Below are positions 11,031-24,299 of a stretch of 64,000 nucleotides of DNA, piece by piece. Source of the DNA: Persicaria tinctoria (taxonomy: Eukaryota; Streptophyta; Magnoliopsida; Caryophyllales; Polygonaceae). Both the position numbers and the translations under genes were made by a program. Location: assembly GCA_037127255.1 (NCBI GenBank), contig JBANSL010000001.1, positions 30,312,501-30,376,500 of the forward strand, written 5' to 3'. Within the stretch, counting starts at the first letter, position 1; every line of letters begins with the position of its first letter. The notes under the pieces are model-generated. The model was not told the DNA's origin, did not search any database, and saw only the letters and a list, made by a program, of their open reading frames with translations.

Positions 11031-14000
11031 TCATCCACCTCTAAAAACAAGTCTCGTCCCCGAGACTAAAATCAAAAACAAAGTAGGGAATGAAGTTTGA
11101 AATTGATGAGTCCAAGGACCATGTCCAAGATCTTGTAATCATCTCGATTGCGTCTTCCGAGATTCTCACAACATCCTAGTCACGGTCGTGACATCTCCAA
11201 TTGGCCTTGACAAATATGCAATAAGCGCCCTTATCACATCCTTGCTTCGACTTTTCGGAAGTACCACAACTCTAAAAGTTCTACAATGTCATCACTAGGC
11301 CTTAGCAAGTACCCTACAAGCGCCCTCATAGAATGCTTGTATCCACTTCGTGAAGTATCATAGAGTTGCTCGGGTCAGAAAAGTTTCTAAAGAGATTCCG
11401 CAATTGAAAATAAAGATTAGCCTCAAAATTCTCGATATCGTTCATTCTTTACAATCAAAGTCGGTCCTTTTATCAAAATCGTTCAAAATCTTCAAATAAT
11501 ACGTCTAATCAAGCACTTTGCACCAAAACAAGTCAAATCCCTTTAACTCAAGATTTCGTCAAAAAAAAAAAAAAATTCTCCCAAACCAAAATCAGTTTCC
11601 CGCATATCAATCAATCAAATTCAGAAATCAGGAGGTGGAATCATCCACCTCTAAGGGCTAATCTCATATTCTCTTCCTAGTTTCCAGAATCAAATCAATC
11701 TATCAGTCTCAATTCAAGCAAGCTTCACAAGCTATAAGAAATGCATAACCAAATAACCAATCGATCATCAACGAGTACATCATACAACAAGTCTCAAACA
11801 TATGCCAGCACACTGCCACAAGATCACATCAACGTCTCCACCACATACTAAAGGTCATAATACACACCTCAAAAATATGCCAAAATCATAACACATGGCT
11901 CGATATCACACCAAAAGTCATAAAGGATATCTCATTATCGCATATCATCATCGCAATCATAGTAGGGTCAGTCACATCAAGGGATATCATTTAACCCATA
12001 AATTCACTTAGTCAACATGCTCTCCAGATCTCATCTCAACTCGTCACCACACCATATAACGATCATTTAGTCATTAGGCAGACATGCACTATTACCTCAT
12101 TTATATACAAGTCATATTCATGCTCTAAGTCATGTTCATCATTTAATATATCAATAATTATGCTTGCCAACCATATAATAACACGATATTATCTCATGTA
12201 TCATATCACAACACATCCTATCATGCTTCTACAACAACATAGCAGAGCAGTAATCTATCATGATGGCATTTGTCACTACCAACTAGATTTCAATATTGCA
12301 TAACAACATGTAATATCATTCTGGATCAGATTCATCATAGTTGCTATCTAACATCACGCCAACAAATATAAATAAATCACATCATCAAGAAAATCCTCAC
12401 ATCATACCAGTCAAAATAAAACAAAATCCCCACTCGCCCATCTCCACTCTCAAGCCAAGATTAATCCTCTTCTAGACTCAACAACACTAACTCTGACAAA
12501 ATCCCCTGAAGAAATCTCAACTCATTTCGATACCCCAATCTCACCCCTCATTCCATCAAGCACTCTCACACATCATCCACCTCTAAGGACCCAACTCCTA
12601 TCTCTAACATCACACCCGAGTACCCTCTCATACTATATCCTCACTTCTCTTAAGGCCATTTCTTACACTTTCCACCCTTCCCGAGATATCACCAGCACCA
12701 TGCCCTGCTAACCGAATCTCCTCTAGTAATTCCTCGATCACCGCCTAGGCGACCTATTTCTAACCATATCCCCACCCAAGTTTCACCTAAAACCTCATCG
12801 GAACCACCAAGCATTTCCTCTCATAAATCCCCAAACTCACTTGGTCTTACCCACGCCAACACTCCTCTCTCGCGACTTATCTCATAATGTCACCGATCAT
12901 CCTAACCACTCAAGCTCTTTCACCACTCTCCTACCATTTTTCAAGATGATCTCCCCCACAAGTTCAAAGAATAAGCATCATGGACATTATTACACATAAG
13001 GACCACATCATATCAACTAGCATTTATAGCATCATGGATTCATCAGCAATTATTGCAACTATGTCAACAAGTCCCAATGTACCGGCATGCTTAATAGTTA
13101 TCGCAAAACATCATATGCGAGCATAGTCAATTCAATCTAGCAAGTTTCATCATAACCTTATCAGATACAATGCAGGTTCTCAGCAATTGCAGTTCACATT
13201 TTATAGGCAAGGAATTTAGATCATGCTTAGCAACTCAGAGTATCAACATATCAAGGCATAAGGCACATTAGAACTATAAAGCATCAAATCATATCATCAT
13301 AGTCAACAGACAATCAGACAACAATCATCACCAAGTCAGTGCAATATCATCAACAAATTCAGAAGGGTTAGTAATTCGAACGGAGGACACTCCTGCCTTC
13401 AAGTCATATCGTACTCGGTAGCCGCAGTCCTCGAAACGTACCTGCACCATCAACACTGTAGATCCAGAGGCTTGTCGATTATGGGCCCACGTTTCCGCCA
13501 CATTGCTCTATCGCTATCCAGCTTCCTTTCTCTTTCCTATGCGGTCGCTCGTTCAACGTATCGCGCATGACTCCAAGTTAGCAAGGATAGGGGAGTGACA
13601 AGAGCGGACAACCCAATGTTCCTTTCGGGGACAAACACGTACCACAACTAAAGACGACAATACTAGAGGCAAGACTCTGACCCGAGAATAGCAACAACGC
13701 CCTTATGAAGGTCCATTAGGTTGCAATCGCGACAAGCAAACATGAATTCATCATGGAGCATATCAATCACTCTAGTTTATACTAACATGTACCTAACTCG
13801 TGATGAATTACATACGCATTCGTTTCAGAAAACACAATCGAGTGTGGCACTAATGCAGGTGAGATGAGCTAATCGCAATTCTTTCTTGAAAGCAGACATG
13901 TTTAGCAATCTTAAACGAGATATGCAGAATAAACATAGGAATTTTCACATGTATGAACAATGTACGAGTATGGTACACACATCTACTAATGAGGTCAAAT

Positions 14001-16183
14001 GCAGCATGGCGAGGTATATCATAACAATCAGATTAAGCGTCATGCGAGAGCACATAGGAGCAGTATGGTAACTATCACATCGGACAATAATAATCATATA
14101 CCAGGTTAAGAATGACATGTAATCATATGACGAGATACATTTAGAAAGTATAGGTCCTACATGATGCTAGTAATGCATGATGTGATACAAGCATAGTCAT
14201 GAGTCAATTAAAGCGTTCAACATAATATTTAGGATAGCAAGAGGAAAATCACAGAGTAACAAGAATGACATCACGAGCGACAAATCATAATCATGCTAGG
14301 AATGAACCATCATAGGACACATGTGATGATACGATAGTTATCAAATCATAGAACAAGTACATCATGTAATCATTTAGCGAGTCATATTGGAAATCATAAG
14401 CCCTACAGGATACTACTAGCACATATCGAATCATCACCACAATCAAGGTACTCGACTAAATTCATTCTAACATTCATGCGTCATGCATATACGAAATGAT
14501 ATAACGTGGTGAGTGATCATGCGAGGTGTCAAGTCATACATCTATGCCGGCACAAGAGGAATTCATAACGTAATAGGGAAACACTACCGAGTGATAACAT
14601 GTAAGCATGCTATGATAAACCATCATCGAAAGCAATCGATCATCGAATTCAACATCAATCTAATTTGCACGAGTAAGACATTTAAAGATGATAGAAAGAG
14701 TGAAGGATCACACTATCAGGGACCTAGCTCAAGAGAGAGAATCAGCAATAATGAAAGCAAGGTATAAATTCGCACAAGTCACAACCAAGGATCCTACATG
14801 ATGCTAATGGCATAACATGACATTTGATACATACATGCACTTGATTAACTAACACAACGATGTGTAAGAAATAACGTTAACATGGTCCATCGATATAGAA
14901 GCATGGGAGGGATCTAGCGATGCATAATACAAGCCTGCGCAACGAAGCAATATGACTAGCATACGAGGCATGTGCTCTAAATCAACAACCACTCGAATAA
15001 GGCATGCATTCACCCAAATATCGCTTCAAATAGAAGGATCAAAATAAAAACTACTAATTTAGTCGTTCATGCTGAGGAGATCGTCTTATGACATTCATAC
15101 AAAGGCAGTTCATCACACTACCATGGACCTAATCCGGGAGGAAGCAATAATCACATAGTCTCATATCATGACATTCATGCTTCTAATCAATCAGTTGTAC
15201 GATCATTACAATAGTCCAATTAAAGATGCGAAGACGACCCATAGTCATGACAAGAAGCGAGATGCAATATGTGACCTAAGCAATGTGACCAACATGGATA
15301 AAGAATGACATACAACCACGAATTTTACATTAAGGATCATCATCATAACATGTATTGGGAATTACGTATCATATAGGGCATGTTGACATCAAGTTGTAGC
15401 ACGTATCAATTAAGGAACTTGCTTCATCATGGTATCAAAATTTAACGATCACACTATCATGAACCTAGTAGAGTAAAATCATGCAGCTCACACTTCCATT
15501 CAATCTTACGATCAATAGGCCAAGCAAACATGCTACGACAACATATAATCATGGTAGAAGCCAAGACATAACACAAGACTTAAGCAATGTAACCAATCAT
15601 AGATGCAACAACATGAGTAGCTTTTTACCAATGGTCATTCACAGGGTACATGCCAAAGATTACAAAATTATGTCATGCAATTCAGAGAGAGTCACAATTA
15701 CAACCGAACAAAAGATCCCTAAGGGCAACCATTGACTTTTCCCAACCGACTCATCACCCCCTCTTTCCCGTGGGACTTTGGTACGACTCTTTGTGGTAAG
15801 AAAATAAAGGTTGACCATCATATGAATCAAGGACAACCCCATGACACCTTACTTTTGACTCAAAATGCCATCAAGAACCACCTTCCAATACTCACTCAAA
15901 GAACCTTCATAGCCATACATGATCCCGACACAATTGTTTACCAACCCAATTTCATGTGGAAGACACTGACATCCAGGAAAAGGCTAGATAGAACAGTCAA
16001 GGGTTTAACATAGAGGAAGGGGCTGTTCCACACAAGTTGGGTTTGACCACACAGAAACAAGGGTACTCCCACTATCCCGTTTTCACAGATCAATCAATAC
16101 ACAACTCATTATTAGGCATACCAAATCAGATCTCTAGCATAGCAAGCACTCAACATAGAATCAGTTAGTGACACTCATAATCA
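11031..16183 (-). other. Non-coding internal region of the long-LTR retrotransposon
   Basis: About 5.15 kb between the LTR and the array with no gag, protease, reverse transcriptase, RNase H or integrase reading. The + strand is rich in CATCAT/ATCATA words. The complement of a PPT-like box, ATCATCCACCTCTA, occurs at 11030, 11640 and 12572. A more GC-balanced block at 13380-13730 looks like unique sequence. A 93-codon open frame at 15732-16013 (+) lies antisense to the element and is not recognised. This resembles a LARD-type (large non-coding) element. Confidence 0.6.
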
Positions 16184-16404
16184 TTCGCAGTCCCCTTCCC
16201 AAAAGTCTTCCATCTTTGTACCTAAGCTTTTGAAATCACAATCAAGAACACAAATTAGTGGCAAAAGCTTGGCACCCAGTTGGTACCGGTGAGGTAGGTG
16301 GTGGTAGGGTATGTGATAGGGTAAGAAAAAGGGATGGGCTTTTCTGAACCTTAAACACAATTAAACTAGGCGCGATTGATATCTCCCCGGCAACGGCGCC
16401 AATT
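16184..16404 (-). repeat. Truncated leader of a fourth array unit
   Basis: Matches the PBS-side end of the complete internal regions (20619-20839). It contains the PBS and the first codons of the gag-position ORF (MEDFWEGDCEW region), then breaks at 16184 into unrelated outer-element sequence. Confidence 0.85.
16385..16401 (-). other. Primer binding site for tRNA-Asp (unit at LTR1)
   Basis: On the minus strand TGGCGCCGTTGCCGGGG, complementary to the 3' end of plant tRNA-Asp, three bases after the LTR's terminal CA. Same sequence at 20820-20836, 25281-25297 and 29738-29754. Confidence 0.85.
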
Positions 16405-17132
16405 TGACGAGAGGGTTTCTCAACCAAATAAATTTATAGTCAAGACCCCCGCTATAGTATAGGGGAGTCAGGTTCGTCCTCAGGAGAGAAGTCAGCGGTT
16501 CTAGGTTTAGTGTGTTTTGGGGTTCAGGGATAGCGGGAAAAGGTGGGGAGGTTGTTGTCGATGTCGACTAAGACTTGGTCGATGTCGAGGGAATGATAGA
16601 AGAAGAGGTGGTCGGTGTCGGGTAACTTTGCAGGATAAAAATAATGAAATAAAATAAATAAAGATGCAAACTTCCAAGGTTAGGGATCACCGCAACAATA
16701 AACATATGTGTAGAACATAAATCACATAAAGATGCATGCTTTATATCAAAGAATCGACTTTCGCAAATTCCAACAATTTAGGTGATAGAGGCTCTCGCAT
16801 AAAAACCTAATTTGTTTCTACCTTTTCTTAATTAGGATCAACCAACATTCGCAAGCAAACCCTAATTACTATCCAATTCATAATAAGATCACTTTCGCTT
16901 CAATATCATGAATAAGGAATTTCCTCAACTTTCGCAAAGGATTAAGCACATAGGTAGATGATGATAAAGACATATAAATTCATGGATTTATAAATCAAAC
17001 ACACATATCTATGTTGGGATCACCCCAACCCTAGAAGAAGGAAATTAGAAACAAAACATAATAAAAGAAATTAACTTTAACATAAAATAAACTAAAACTT
17101 ACAGAACCTTCCAAACGTTCCTCCTCTCTCGC

Positions 17133-17178
<46 letters not shown>

Positions 17179-18345
17179 TGCGTCCTAAGACGACTTTTTT
17201 TTGAATTGAATGAAAATCAGCCCCCTAGGGCTTTATTTATAGGCTTCATTCCCTAGCTAATCTAGGAAAGAATATCTCTATCTATATCTAAAACTATATC
17301 TAAATACTTAATGATAAATAAAAGCCATAAAGAAATTAAATCTAAATATATCTAAATGTCTTTAATGGATAGATCTCTTCCTTCATGATGTATTTGGATA
17401 GAATCGGCAATCTTCGCGCCCAAGCAATCCCACATCGAGTAGGATTCGTCAAAACCGAGTAACGCGGCTTCGGGAAGTCTACTCGATCTCGACCAGGGTC
17501 TTGTCGATCTCGAGTAGCCCTCCTCTGTCTCGAGTAGCCTTCGTCTGTCTCGAGTAGCCCTCGTCTGTCTCGAGTAGCTGGTGCTCGATGTGACTCGGAC
17601 ATGACTCGGAGGTCTAGTCGATCTCGAGTAGCCCTACTCTATATCGAGTAGGATTCATCGTCTGGCTGGCTTGGTCGGGTGGCTCTGCTCGACAAGGCTC
17701 GGACATGGCTCGGAGGTTTGGTCGATATCGACCAAGGCTACTCTGTATCGAGTAGAGGTGGTCTGCGTCTTCGTCCTCGGCTCGGCACAGCTCGTCGACT
17801 CCGGACATGGCTCCTCGATCTCGACCAAGGCTACTCGATATCGAGTAGGATTCCGGGAGTCGGGTTGTCTCTGACTCAGTGTCCTCGATCAGCTCTGCTC
17901 GACCAGGTTTCGTCGACCAGGTCTCGTCGAGATCGAGTAGATGCTAGTCGATCTCGAGTAGAGTTCTCTCAGCTTTCTGCTCTGTTCTTGAAACGCACTT
18001 TCCCGAGTCCTCGTTCGTCGGATTGACGCATATGACCATGCGTTGGAAAGCTCTTTCCGAGGGCTACAACTCTCATGAAGACATCAGAATTTGACTCAGA
18101 ATGATGTATGATGAAAAATGGCCTTTTCTCCAGCCACACCATTCTTAGCTTCTCCATGAGTTTCCTTTAAGCTCCAAACTGCGTCCGATTTCTGCGAAAT
18201 ATAACCAAAACTTGTGTAGACCTCCAAATATTTCAAATAAGTGTAAACTACACAGATTCTGTATTATTCTAACCAAAATGCATGCAATGTATGCAGAAAT
18301 CGATATAAAAGTAAGTGTAAAACATGGCGAATTAGGCTCACATCA
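16405..18345 (-). repeat. LTR1 of the array
   Basis: TGACGAGAGGG...GCTCACATCA. Contains a (CT)n tract (17135-17176, about 42 bases) and a cluster of TCGAGTAG words (17450-17960). It shares 'agtataggggagtcaggttcg', 'caaaccctaatt' and 'gagtcgggttg' variants with LTR4 and differs there from LTR2 and LTR3. Open frames of 60-115 codons inside it recur in all four LTRs only because the LTRs are copies. Confidence 0.92.
17450..17960. repeat. CpG-dense TCGAGTAG/TCGATCTCGAG cluster in the LTR
   Basis: Eleven TCGAGTAG words in about 510 bases, many inside palindromic contexts such as CTCGAG, TCGATATCGA and GTCGATCTCGAGTAG. Repeats in LTR2 (from 21895), LTR3 (from 26349) and LTR4 (from 30773). It is not a regular tandem repeat; the words vary in spacing. 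Confidence 0.75.
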
Positions 18346-19838
18346 AACACCCCATACTTATGCTTGCTTGTCCTCAAGCAATACTTTTAATTGTCATTCA
18401 GGGGAAGAAATCAAAACTCTCAACATCATAGATTCATTGCCATATGTCCCTGCAATCAATTACCATCCTTGAAAAGGTACTAGTGCCACGGATCCATGCA
18501 TATGCAAATAAAAGCAATATCTACTCACAAAAGGAGGGTTATGCAAAACATTCATTCATGACAAAGCATTGATAATCAAGAAGACTTTAATTTAAGCTCA
18601 TGAAGGAGTAGATTGGTAAAAGGCTAAAAGGTGGGCAATTTTTGGCAATGTGGTGCTAATGATCCGGGGAAATGGAGTATTTCCAAACTGAATTTCCACA
18701 TTCCTTCTCCATAAGATTCATCACCTTTCATAATGCTCTTATCCATAATAATGCTTTTACCTCTCTAACCTCAACACTGCCTTCTCGCGAGTCGCAAACA
18801 TGGGTGTCATGAATGGCCCCGGATACTTAGTGCTTTGGACTCCTCACAGTGTGTCCCATCTCTCCAAACTATTATCTCAAAGAGCAGGGTCAATCTATCT
18901 TTATCTCCTGAGGTGATTGGATTTTCTTTCACTCATTAAATTTTCCACATATTTCAAACATTTTCCCGCCAAACTCCAATAATGATAATATTCAGAATAC
19001 AAACACCATATGATAATCTCCATAATGTAACATCATTCTCAACATAATCCCCGGATAAGGTAAAGAATGGCAAATATTTAGATCATGTGGAGCAAATATG
19101 AAATAAGGCATATTATCGTTTTTGTGATGCATAAGCATAGGTAAGGCTAGGATATAACAATATGAGCATTATATGGAAATATAAAGTCCTCCATCCTCTT
19201 ATCATGCAACATGTCAAAAGCAACTTCAAATTTTACCTACTTTTATGGTTTTCAATAAAATATGCACTTCATTGTGACTTCCCTTTACTAGGCAATTTCA
19301 TGCTATATCTCTAATGAATCCAATTTTGCATCGTCGAGTTCAATATAAGCTTCCATGACATTAATCAAAATTTCAATGGGGGTCATTTTTCTCAAATTTT
19401 TGGAAATTATGCATATAAGCACATAAATCAATAATGCATTCCAAAATAGCCATGTAGCAATTCAAAGAAATAAATTTTAAATATGCACAAATAATTCAAA
19501 TATGCATGAAGTAAGCCCTTCCCCCACCCCATACTTAAACATTACAGTGTCCTCACTGTATAAAAAACAAGGTAAGGGTAAAGAAAGAAACTCACAAGAC
19601 AGGTGTGCAGAGCCTCATATTTCGAATAGAAGCACCTCCTGGCCGAGTTTGAATATAGCTTGGTTCTATCCATGGACCTGAAAAGTAGAAGACATATACC
19701 CATAATAGAAACAACAAAAACCAAAGAAATGTTCAAAACCAAAAACAAACAAAACAAAGTCCCAAAAGTCCCAAAAATAAATGTCTATTTACAAGCTCTA
19801 GATTTTATAGTCGCTAGGCCGACTTTCTCCATTTAGTA

Positions 19839-20795
19839 TCAGCATGGCTCATCTTTTTCCGGAGGTATAGGTGGATCTGGTGGTTCCTCCGGTGGTGGGA
19901 AGCGTGGGATGTCATCCGGGGGCATCGTATGAAGAAGCTTGAATCTCCCCGAGTGAACGCTCCATGGCTTCACCCATTCATCTTCCTGGGCTCCAGCTGG
20001 CATGCATACCTCATCATCATACCTCTTCCGCTTCATAGGTTGACTTGGTTGTGTATCTCCACCACGGCAGAACGGTGGAGAGGGAAGAGATATTTCCTCC
20101 TCATCACGCGGAGCTTCATGCCACTTTGCCAGGACCCCATACTTGAATATGAACATCGGTTGCTCAAAATCATCGGGGATAGCCATCACCTTGTAAGGTA
20201 AAAGCGATCTTGGAATGCCTTGGTCAACAATGTCCAACTTCTTCTCTTCTAGTGCTATTTCGCCGTGGGATCCTTCATATGATTCATCAAAGATAGACTG
20301 CAAAGGTGGAATCGAGATCGGGGAAGGACATACCTGGGTTTCTGTAATGTGGTCGACGTCGACTATGGGGTAGTCGACATTGATTGGCGTTGTTGCTCTC
20401 ATGTACCGTGGGAGTACCCATTGTTCGTTCCAATCTTCTTCTTCCTCATAACTTTCCATAGCTTTAATTTCCTCATAAGAAGGAGGCTCTAATCCTTGAG
20501 AACGATAGGAAGCCTCAAGTCTTCGGACTAAGTCCTCCAGCCGGGCTATTTCCCTTAATCGTGACTCCTCCACTGCGATCCTATTCCTCCGTCTCAAATC
20601 TCGGACCCATCTATTCCATTCGCAGTCCCCTTCCCAAAAGTCTTCCATCTTTGTACCTAAGCTTTTGAAATCACAATCAAGAACACAAATTAGTGGCAAA
20701 AGCTTGGCACCCAGTTGGTACCGGTGAGGTAGGTGGTGGTAGGGTATGTGATAGGGTAAGAAAAAGGGATGGGCTTTTCTGAACCTTAAACACAA
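19839..20795 (-). CDS. Gag-position ORF of the array element, copy 1
   Basis: 318 codons from the first ATG; a likelier start is MEDFWEGD at codon 50 (269 residues), because the first 49 codons lie in the leader beside the PBS. I do not recognise a family. Visible features: a basic, coiled-coil-like stretch (RRRNRIAVEESRLREIARLE, about residues 68-87, on through LEDLVRRLEASYRS), an acidic run ESYEEEEDWNEQW, a middle with DYPIVDVDHI, a basic MKRKRYDD, and a proline-rich end (PPPEEPPDPPIPPEK). No CCHC zinc knuckle, protease or RT motif. Position right after the PBS suggests a gag-like role. Identical to copy 2, with a near-identical copy 3. It could be a structural protein of a non-autonomous element or a captured host gene. 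Confidence 0.6.
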   Translation of the reverse strand: MCLRFRKAHPFFLPYHIPYHHLPHRYQLGAKLLPLICVLDCDFKSLGTKMEDFWEGDCEWNRWVRDLRRRNRIAVEESRLREIARLEDLVRRLEASYRSQGLEPPSYEEIKAMESYEEEEDWNEQWVLPRYMRATTPINVDYPIVDVDHITETQVCPSPISIPPLQSIFDESYEGSHGEIALEEKKLDIVDQGIPRSLLPYKVMAIPDDFEQPMFIFKYGVLAKWHEAPRDEEEISLPSPPFCRGGDTQPSQPMKRKRYDDEVCMPAGAQEDEWVKPWSVHSGRFKLLHTMPPDDIPRFPPPEEPPDPPIPPEKDEPC

Positions 20796-20819
20796 TTAAA
20801 CTAGGCGCGATTGATATCT

Positions 20820-20836
20820 CCCCGGCAACGGCGCCA
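20820..20836 (-). other. Primer binding site for tRNA-Asp (unit 1)
   Basis: Minus-strand TGGCGCCGTTGCCGGGG beside LTR2. Confidence 0.85.
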
Positions 20837-20839
20837 ATT

Positions 20840-21555
20840 TGACGAGAGGGTTTCTCGACCAAATAAATTTATAGTCAAGACCCCCGCTATAGTATAGTGG
20901 ATTCAGGGTCGTCCTCAGGAGAGAAGTCAGCGGTTCTAGGTTTAGTGTGTTTTGGGGTTCAGGGATAGCGGGAAAAGGTGGGGAGGTTGTTGTCGATGTC
21001 GACTAAGACTTGGTCGATGTCGAGGGAATGATAGAAGAAGAGGTGGTCGGTGTCGGGTAACTTTGCAGGATAAAAATAATGAAATAAAATAAATAAAGAT
21101 GCAAACTTCCAAGGTTAGGGATCACCGCAACAATAAACATATGTGTAGAACATAAATCACATAAAGATGCATGCTTTATATCAAAGAATCGACTTTCGCA
21201 AATTCCAACAATTTAGGTGATAGAGGCTCTCGCATAAAAACCTAATTTGTTTCTACCTTTTCTTAATTAGGATCAACCAACTTTCGCAAGCAAACTCTAA
21301 TTACTATCCAATTCATAATAAGATCACTTTCGCTTCAATATCATGAATAAGGAATTTCCTCAACTTTCGCAAAGGATTAAGCACATAGGTAGATGATGAT
21401 AAAGACATATAAATTCATGGATTTATAAATCAAACACACATATCTATGTTGGGATCACCCCAACCCTAGAAGAAGGAAATTAGAAACAAAACATAATAAA
21501 AGAAATTAACTTTAACATAAAATAAACTAAAACTTACAGAACCTTCCAAACGTTC

Positions 21556-21639
<84 letters not shown>

Positions 21640-22806
21640 TGCGTCCTAAGACGACTTTTTTTTGAATTGAATGAAAATCAGCCCCCTAGGGCTTTATTTA
21701 TAGGCTTCATTCCCTAGCTAATCTAGGAAAGAATATCTCTATCTATATCTAAAACTATATCTAAATACTTAATGATAAATAAAAGCAATAAAGAAATTAA
21801 ATCTAAATATATCTAAATGTCTTTAATGGATAGATCTCTTCCTTCATGATGTATTTGGATAGAATCGGCAATCTTCGCGCCCAAGCAATCCCACATCGAG
21901 TAGGATTCGTCAAAACCGAGTAACGCGGCTTCGGGAAGTCTACTCGATCTCGACCAGGGTCTTGTCGATCTCGAGTAGCCCTCCTCTGTCTCGAGTAGCC
22001 TTCGTCTGTCTCGAGTAGCCCTCGTCTGTCTCGAGTAGCTGGTGCTCGATGTGACTCGGACATGACTCGGAGGTCTAGTCGATCTCGAGTAGCCCTACTC
22101 TATATCGAGTAGGATTCATCGTCTGGCTGGCTTGGTCGGGTGGCTCTGCTCGACAAGGCTCGGACATGGCTCGGAGGTTTGGTCGATATCGACCAAGGCT
22201 ACTCTGTATCGAGTAGAGGTGGTCTGCGTCTTCGTCCTCGGCTCGGCACAGCTCGTCGACTCCGGACATGGCTCCTCGATCTCGACCAAGGCTACTCGAT
22301 ATCGAGTAGGATTCCGGGAGTCAGGTTGTCTCTGACTCAGTGTCCTCGATCAGCTCTGCTCGACCAGGTTTCGTCGACCAGGTCTCGTCGAGATCGAGTA
22401 GATGCTAGTCGATCTCGAGTAGAGTTCTCTCAGCTTTCTGCTCTGTTCTTGAAACGCACTTTCCCGAGTCCTCGTTCGTCGGATTGACGCATATGACCAT
22501 GCGTTGGAAAGCTCTTTCCGAGGGCTACAACTCTCATGAAGACATCAGAATTTGACTCAGAATGATGTATTATGAAAAATGGCCTTTTCTCCAGCCACAC
22601 CATTCTTAGCTTCTCCATGAGTTTCCTTTAAGCTCCAAACTGCGTCCGATTTCTGCGAAATATAACCAAAACTTGTGTAGACCTCCAAATATTTCAAATA
22701 AGTGTAAACTACACAGATTCTGTATTATTCTAACCAAAATGCATGCAATGTATGCAGAAATCGATATAAAAGTAAGTGTAAAACATGGCGAATTAGGCTC
22801 ACATCA
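20840..22806 (-). repeat. LTR2 of the array
   Basis: 1967 bp. (CT)n tract expanded to about 80 bases (21558-21637). Carries the 'agtatagtggattcagggtcg', 'caaactctaatt' and 'gagtcaggttg' variants shared with LTR3. Confidence 0.92.
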
Positions 22807-24299
22807 AACACCCCATACTTAAGCTTGCTTGTCCTCAAGCAATACTTTTAATGGTCATTCAGGGGAAGAAATCAAAACTCTCAACATCATAGATTCATTG
22901 CCATATGTCCCTGCAATCAATTACCATCCTTGAAAAGGTACTAGTGCCACGGATCCATGCATATGCAAATAAAAGCAATATCTACTCACAAAAGGAGGGT
23001 TATGCAAAACATTCATTCGTGACAAAGCATTGATAATCAAGAAGACTTTAATTTAAGCTCATGAAGGAGTAGATTGGTAAAAGGCTAAAAGGTGGGCAAT
23101 TTTTGGCAATGTGGTGCTAATGATCCGGGGAAATGGAGTATTTCCAAACTGAATTTCCACATTCCTTCTCCATAAGATTCATCACCTTTCATAATGCTCT
23201 TATCCATAATAATGCTTTTACCTCTCTAACCTCAACACTGCCTTCTCGCGAGTCGCAAACATGGGTGTCATGAATGGCCCCGGATACTTAGTGCTTTGGA
23301 CTCCTCACAGTGTGTCCCATCTCTCCAAACTATTATCTCAAAGAGCAGGGTCAATCTATCTTTATCTCCTGAGGTGATTGGATTTTCTTTCACTCATTAA
23401 ATTTTCCACATATTTCAAACATTTTCCCGCCAAACTCCAATAATGATAATATTCAGAATACAAACACCATATGATAATCTCCATAATGTAACATCATTCT
23501 CAACATAATCCCCGGATAAGGTAAAGAATGGCAAATATTTAGATCATGTGGAGCAAATATGAAATAAGGCATATTATCGTTTTTGTGATGCATAAGCATA
23601 GGTAAGGCTAGGATATAACAATATGAGCATTATATGGAAATATAAAGTCCTCCATCCTCTTATCATGCAACATGTCAAAAGCAACTTCAAATTTTACCTA
23701 CTTTTATGGTTTTCAATAAAATATGCACTTCATTGTGACTTCCCTTTACTAGGCAATTTCATGCTATATCTCTAATGAATCCAATTTTGCATCGTCGAGT
23801 TCAATATAAGCTTCCATGACATTAATCAAAATTTCAATGGGGGTCATTTTTCTCAAATTTTTGGAAATTATGCATATAAGCACATAAATCAATAATGCAT
23901 TCCAAAATAGCCATGTAGCAATTCAAAGAAATAAATTTTAAATATGCACAAATAATTCAAATATGCATGAAGTAAGCCCTTCCCCCACCCCATACTTAAA
24001 CATTACAGTGTCCTCACTGTATAAAAAACAAGGTAAGGGTAAAGAAAGAAACTCACAAGACAGGTGTGCAGAGCCTCATATTTCGAATGGAAGCACCTCC
24101 TGGCCGAGTTTGAATATAGCTTGGTTCTATCCATGGACCTGAAAAGTAGAAGACATATACCCATAATAGAAACAACAAAAACCAAAGAAATGTTCAAAAC
24201 CAAAAACAAACAAAACAAAGTCCCAAAAGTCCCAAAAATAAATGTCTATTTACAAGCTCTAGATTTTATAGTCGCTAGGCCGACTTTCTCCATTTAGTA

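Larger units (their letters stand above)
18346..20839 (-). repeat. Internal region 1 of the array
   Basis: 2494 bp from the PPT side (complement AACACCCCATACTTA at 18346-18360) to the PBS (20820-20836). A second PPT-like CCCCACCCCATACTTAAAC lies at 19523-19541, about 1.2 kb inside. Apart from the ORF at 19839-20795 the region is AT-rich and non-coding. Confidence 0.88.

Noticed and set aside
17342..18157. Sets of 60-115-codon open frames repeated four times across the array LTRs
   Set aside because: They recur because the LTRs are copies; the peptides reflect the TCGAGTAG words and show no protein features.
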